Source: Eubacteriales bacterium
Lineage (GTDB): Bacteria > Bacillota > Clostridia > Christensenellales > CAG-138
DNA: 7,730 bases
Assembly (NCBI GenBank): GCA_030695285.1
Contig: JAUYTF010000124.1
Span: 1-7,730, forward strand
Direction: 5' to 3'
Below the pieces are notes generated by a model. The model was not told the DNA's origin and searched no databases. It saw nothing but the letters and a program-made list of their open reading frames with translations. The position numbers were made by a program, and so were the translations under genes. Of this stretch, positions 7,076 through 7,730 are shown piece by piece (position 1 is the first letter of the stretch; every line of letters starts with the position of its first letter).

Positions 7076-7120
7076 TTTGTTCGATTCTACCACAATTTGT
7101 TCGATTATATCACGATTCTA
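7076..7120. repeat. Three phased operator-like direct repeats upstream of the SDR gene
   Basis: An identical 11-mer TTTGTTCGATT occurs at 7076-7086 and 7096-7106. A core CGATT(C/A)TA occurs three times, at 7082-7089, 7102-7109 and 7113-7120. The spacings of 20 and 11 bases are about two turns and one turn, placing all three on one face of the helix. The middle copy contains the candidate -10 box, which fits a repressor operator. The TGTTCG element resembles half-sites of DeoR-family sugar repressors such as GlpR. The repeats are seen directly; the regulator is inferred. Confidence 0.6.
7104..7112 (-). promoter_or_regulatory. Candidate extended -10 promoter of the SDR-PHP-dehydrogenase operon
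   Basis: The minus strand reads TGATATAAT, a perfect extended -10 (TG, one base, TATAAT). No clear -35 hexamer lies 16-18 bases upstream. Transcription would begin near 7097, within the repeat block and about 57 bases before the SDR ATG at 7040. Overlap with the repeats points to regulated, probably repressible, expression. Its presence suggests the trio can be transcribed independently of the kinase gene. Confidence 0.55.
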
Positions 7121-7201
7121 CCAAATGCGTGCGGTTTTTTTCTGTTCTCATTCATGCTTAGCGCTTTTCTTGCGCCTTGTATCTGTTGACCCACACTTGG
7201 G

Positions 7202-7730
7202 TTATTTCTGATTCATGAATCCCTGCAATCGAGCGTAAGCGTCCTCCCATTGCTGCGTTCTGTGGCTCTCGTAGGCTTCGGTGACAAACGAGGCGCGAAC
7301 AACAGCGCGCGCGTCCGAAATGCCGCCCAGCTCGCCCAGCGCAACCGCCTGCATGAGCAGGTTTCCCACGCATGCGCTCTCAACGGGGCCTGCGATGACC
7401 CTCCGCCCTGTCGCGTCTGCAGCAAGCTGGTTCATGAGCTTGTTTTTCGTGCCGCCGCCGACGATATTGAGCTGGTCAATGCAGCAGCCGCGATATGTTT
7501 CCAGCGTCTCCAGCGCGAAACGGTACTTGAGCGCAAGGCTGTCGTAGATGCAGCGCGCGATCTCCCCGACTGATTGCGGAACGGGCTGGCTGGTGCGCGC
7601 ACAAAACTGCTGAATCTTCTTTTGCATGTTGCCCGCGGCATAAAAGCTCGCGTCGTCGGTGTCGATGATGCTCACGAGTCCCGGGCTGAGCCGCGCCTGC
7701 TCGTCGATCTCGTCGTAGCTCAAAAAAGCG
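7202..7730 (-). CDS. Rhamnulokinase-type FGGY carbohydrate kinase, C-terminal part (partial)
   Basis: C-terminal 175 residues of a FGGY-family sugar kinase. The N-terminus lies beyond the right edge of the window; a full RhaB is about 490 residues. Visible hallmarks are the ATP-site motif IVGGGTKNKLMNQLAADATG and the downstream AGPVESACVGNLLMQA. These match L-rhamnulokinase (RhaB) better than xylulokinase, gluconate kinase or fuculokinase. IDTDDASFYAAGNM and FCARTSQPVPQSVGEIARCI also follow the RhaB pattern. RhaB phosphorylates L-rhamnulose at O-1 with ATP in the cytosol. No rhamnose isomerase or rhamnulose-1-phosphate aldolase is visible. The neighbouring enzymes act on L-sorbose 1-phosphate and glucitol 6-phosphate if their family assignments hold, so another 1-phosphorylated ketose is plausible. 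The frame ends in TAA at 7202-7204 and is followed by a 160-base gap with no strong terminator, so read-through into the SDR operon is possible. Confidence 0.88.
   Translation of the reverse strand, partial: AFLSYDEIDEQARLSPGLVSIIDTDDASFYAAGNMQKKIQQFCARTSQPVPQSVGEIARCIYDSLALKYRFALETLETYRGCCIDQLNIVGGGTKNKLMNQLAADATGRRVIAGPVESACVGNLLMQAVALGELGGISDARAVVRASFVTEAYESHRTQQWEDAYARLQGFMNQK

Noticed and set aside
7150..7204. Hairpins after the kinase gene (ACCCA/TGGGT and GCGC/GCGC) as a terminator
   Set aside because: Stems of 4-5 base pairs without a following T-run in the direction of transcription.
1..7730. CRISPR array, tRNA, rRNA, insertion sequence or phage gene
   Set aside because: I saw no array of repeats with spacers, no tRNA or rRNA signature, no transposase or integrase motif and no terminal inverted repeats in the window.

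Overview
All six protein-coding genes lie on the minus strand, so transcription runs from the right end of the window to the left. The sequence is GC-rich by eye. It has AAGGAGG-type ribosome binding sites, ATGA stop/start overlaps and a DUF1576-type membrane protein. This combination suggests a GC-rich Firmicute, probably an uncultured or gut-type Clostridia member; that placement is inference, because no marker gene is present.

Right half (about 3704-7730): a carbohydrate catabolic cluster. In transcription order it holds the C-terminal third of a rhamnulokinase-type FGGY sugar kinase (cut by the window edge), a 160-base gap with an extended -10 promoter and three phased operator-like repeats, then three translationally coupled genes. 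These are a short-chain dehydrogenase resembling sorbitol-6-phosphate 2-dehydrogenase, a PHP-domain metal-dependent phosphoesterase, and a zinc MDR dehydrogenase resembling L-sorbose-1-phosphate reductase. Both joins between these three are 4-base ATGA overlaps, and a strong intrinsic terminator ends the unit. Read together, the enzymes could carry out: ketose -> ketose 1-phosphate (kinase) -> hexitol 6-phosphate (MDR reductase) -> fructose 6-phosphate (SDR). This would be a soluble-kinase route for L-sorbose or a related ketose in place of the PTS route. The PHP protein has no obvious slot in that scheme and is the most intriguing component.

Middle (about 1872-3633): a stand-alone transcription unit for a SulP/SLC26-family anion transporter with a C-terminal STAS domain. 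It has its own near-consensus promoter (TTGTCA, 17-base spacer, TATACT) and its own terminator.

Left part (255-1871): a polytopic DUF1576-type membrane protein of unknown function with a clear internal duplication. It is preceded by a leader of about 160 bases that holds mutually exclusive short hairpins and a possible 25-codon ORF. Bases 1-254 hold no gene I can support.
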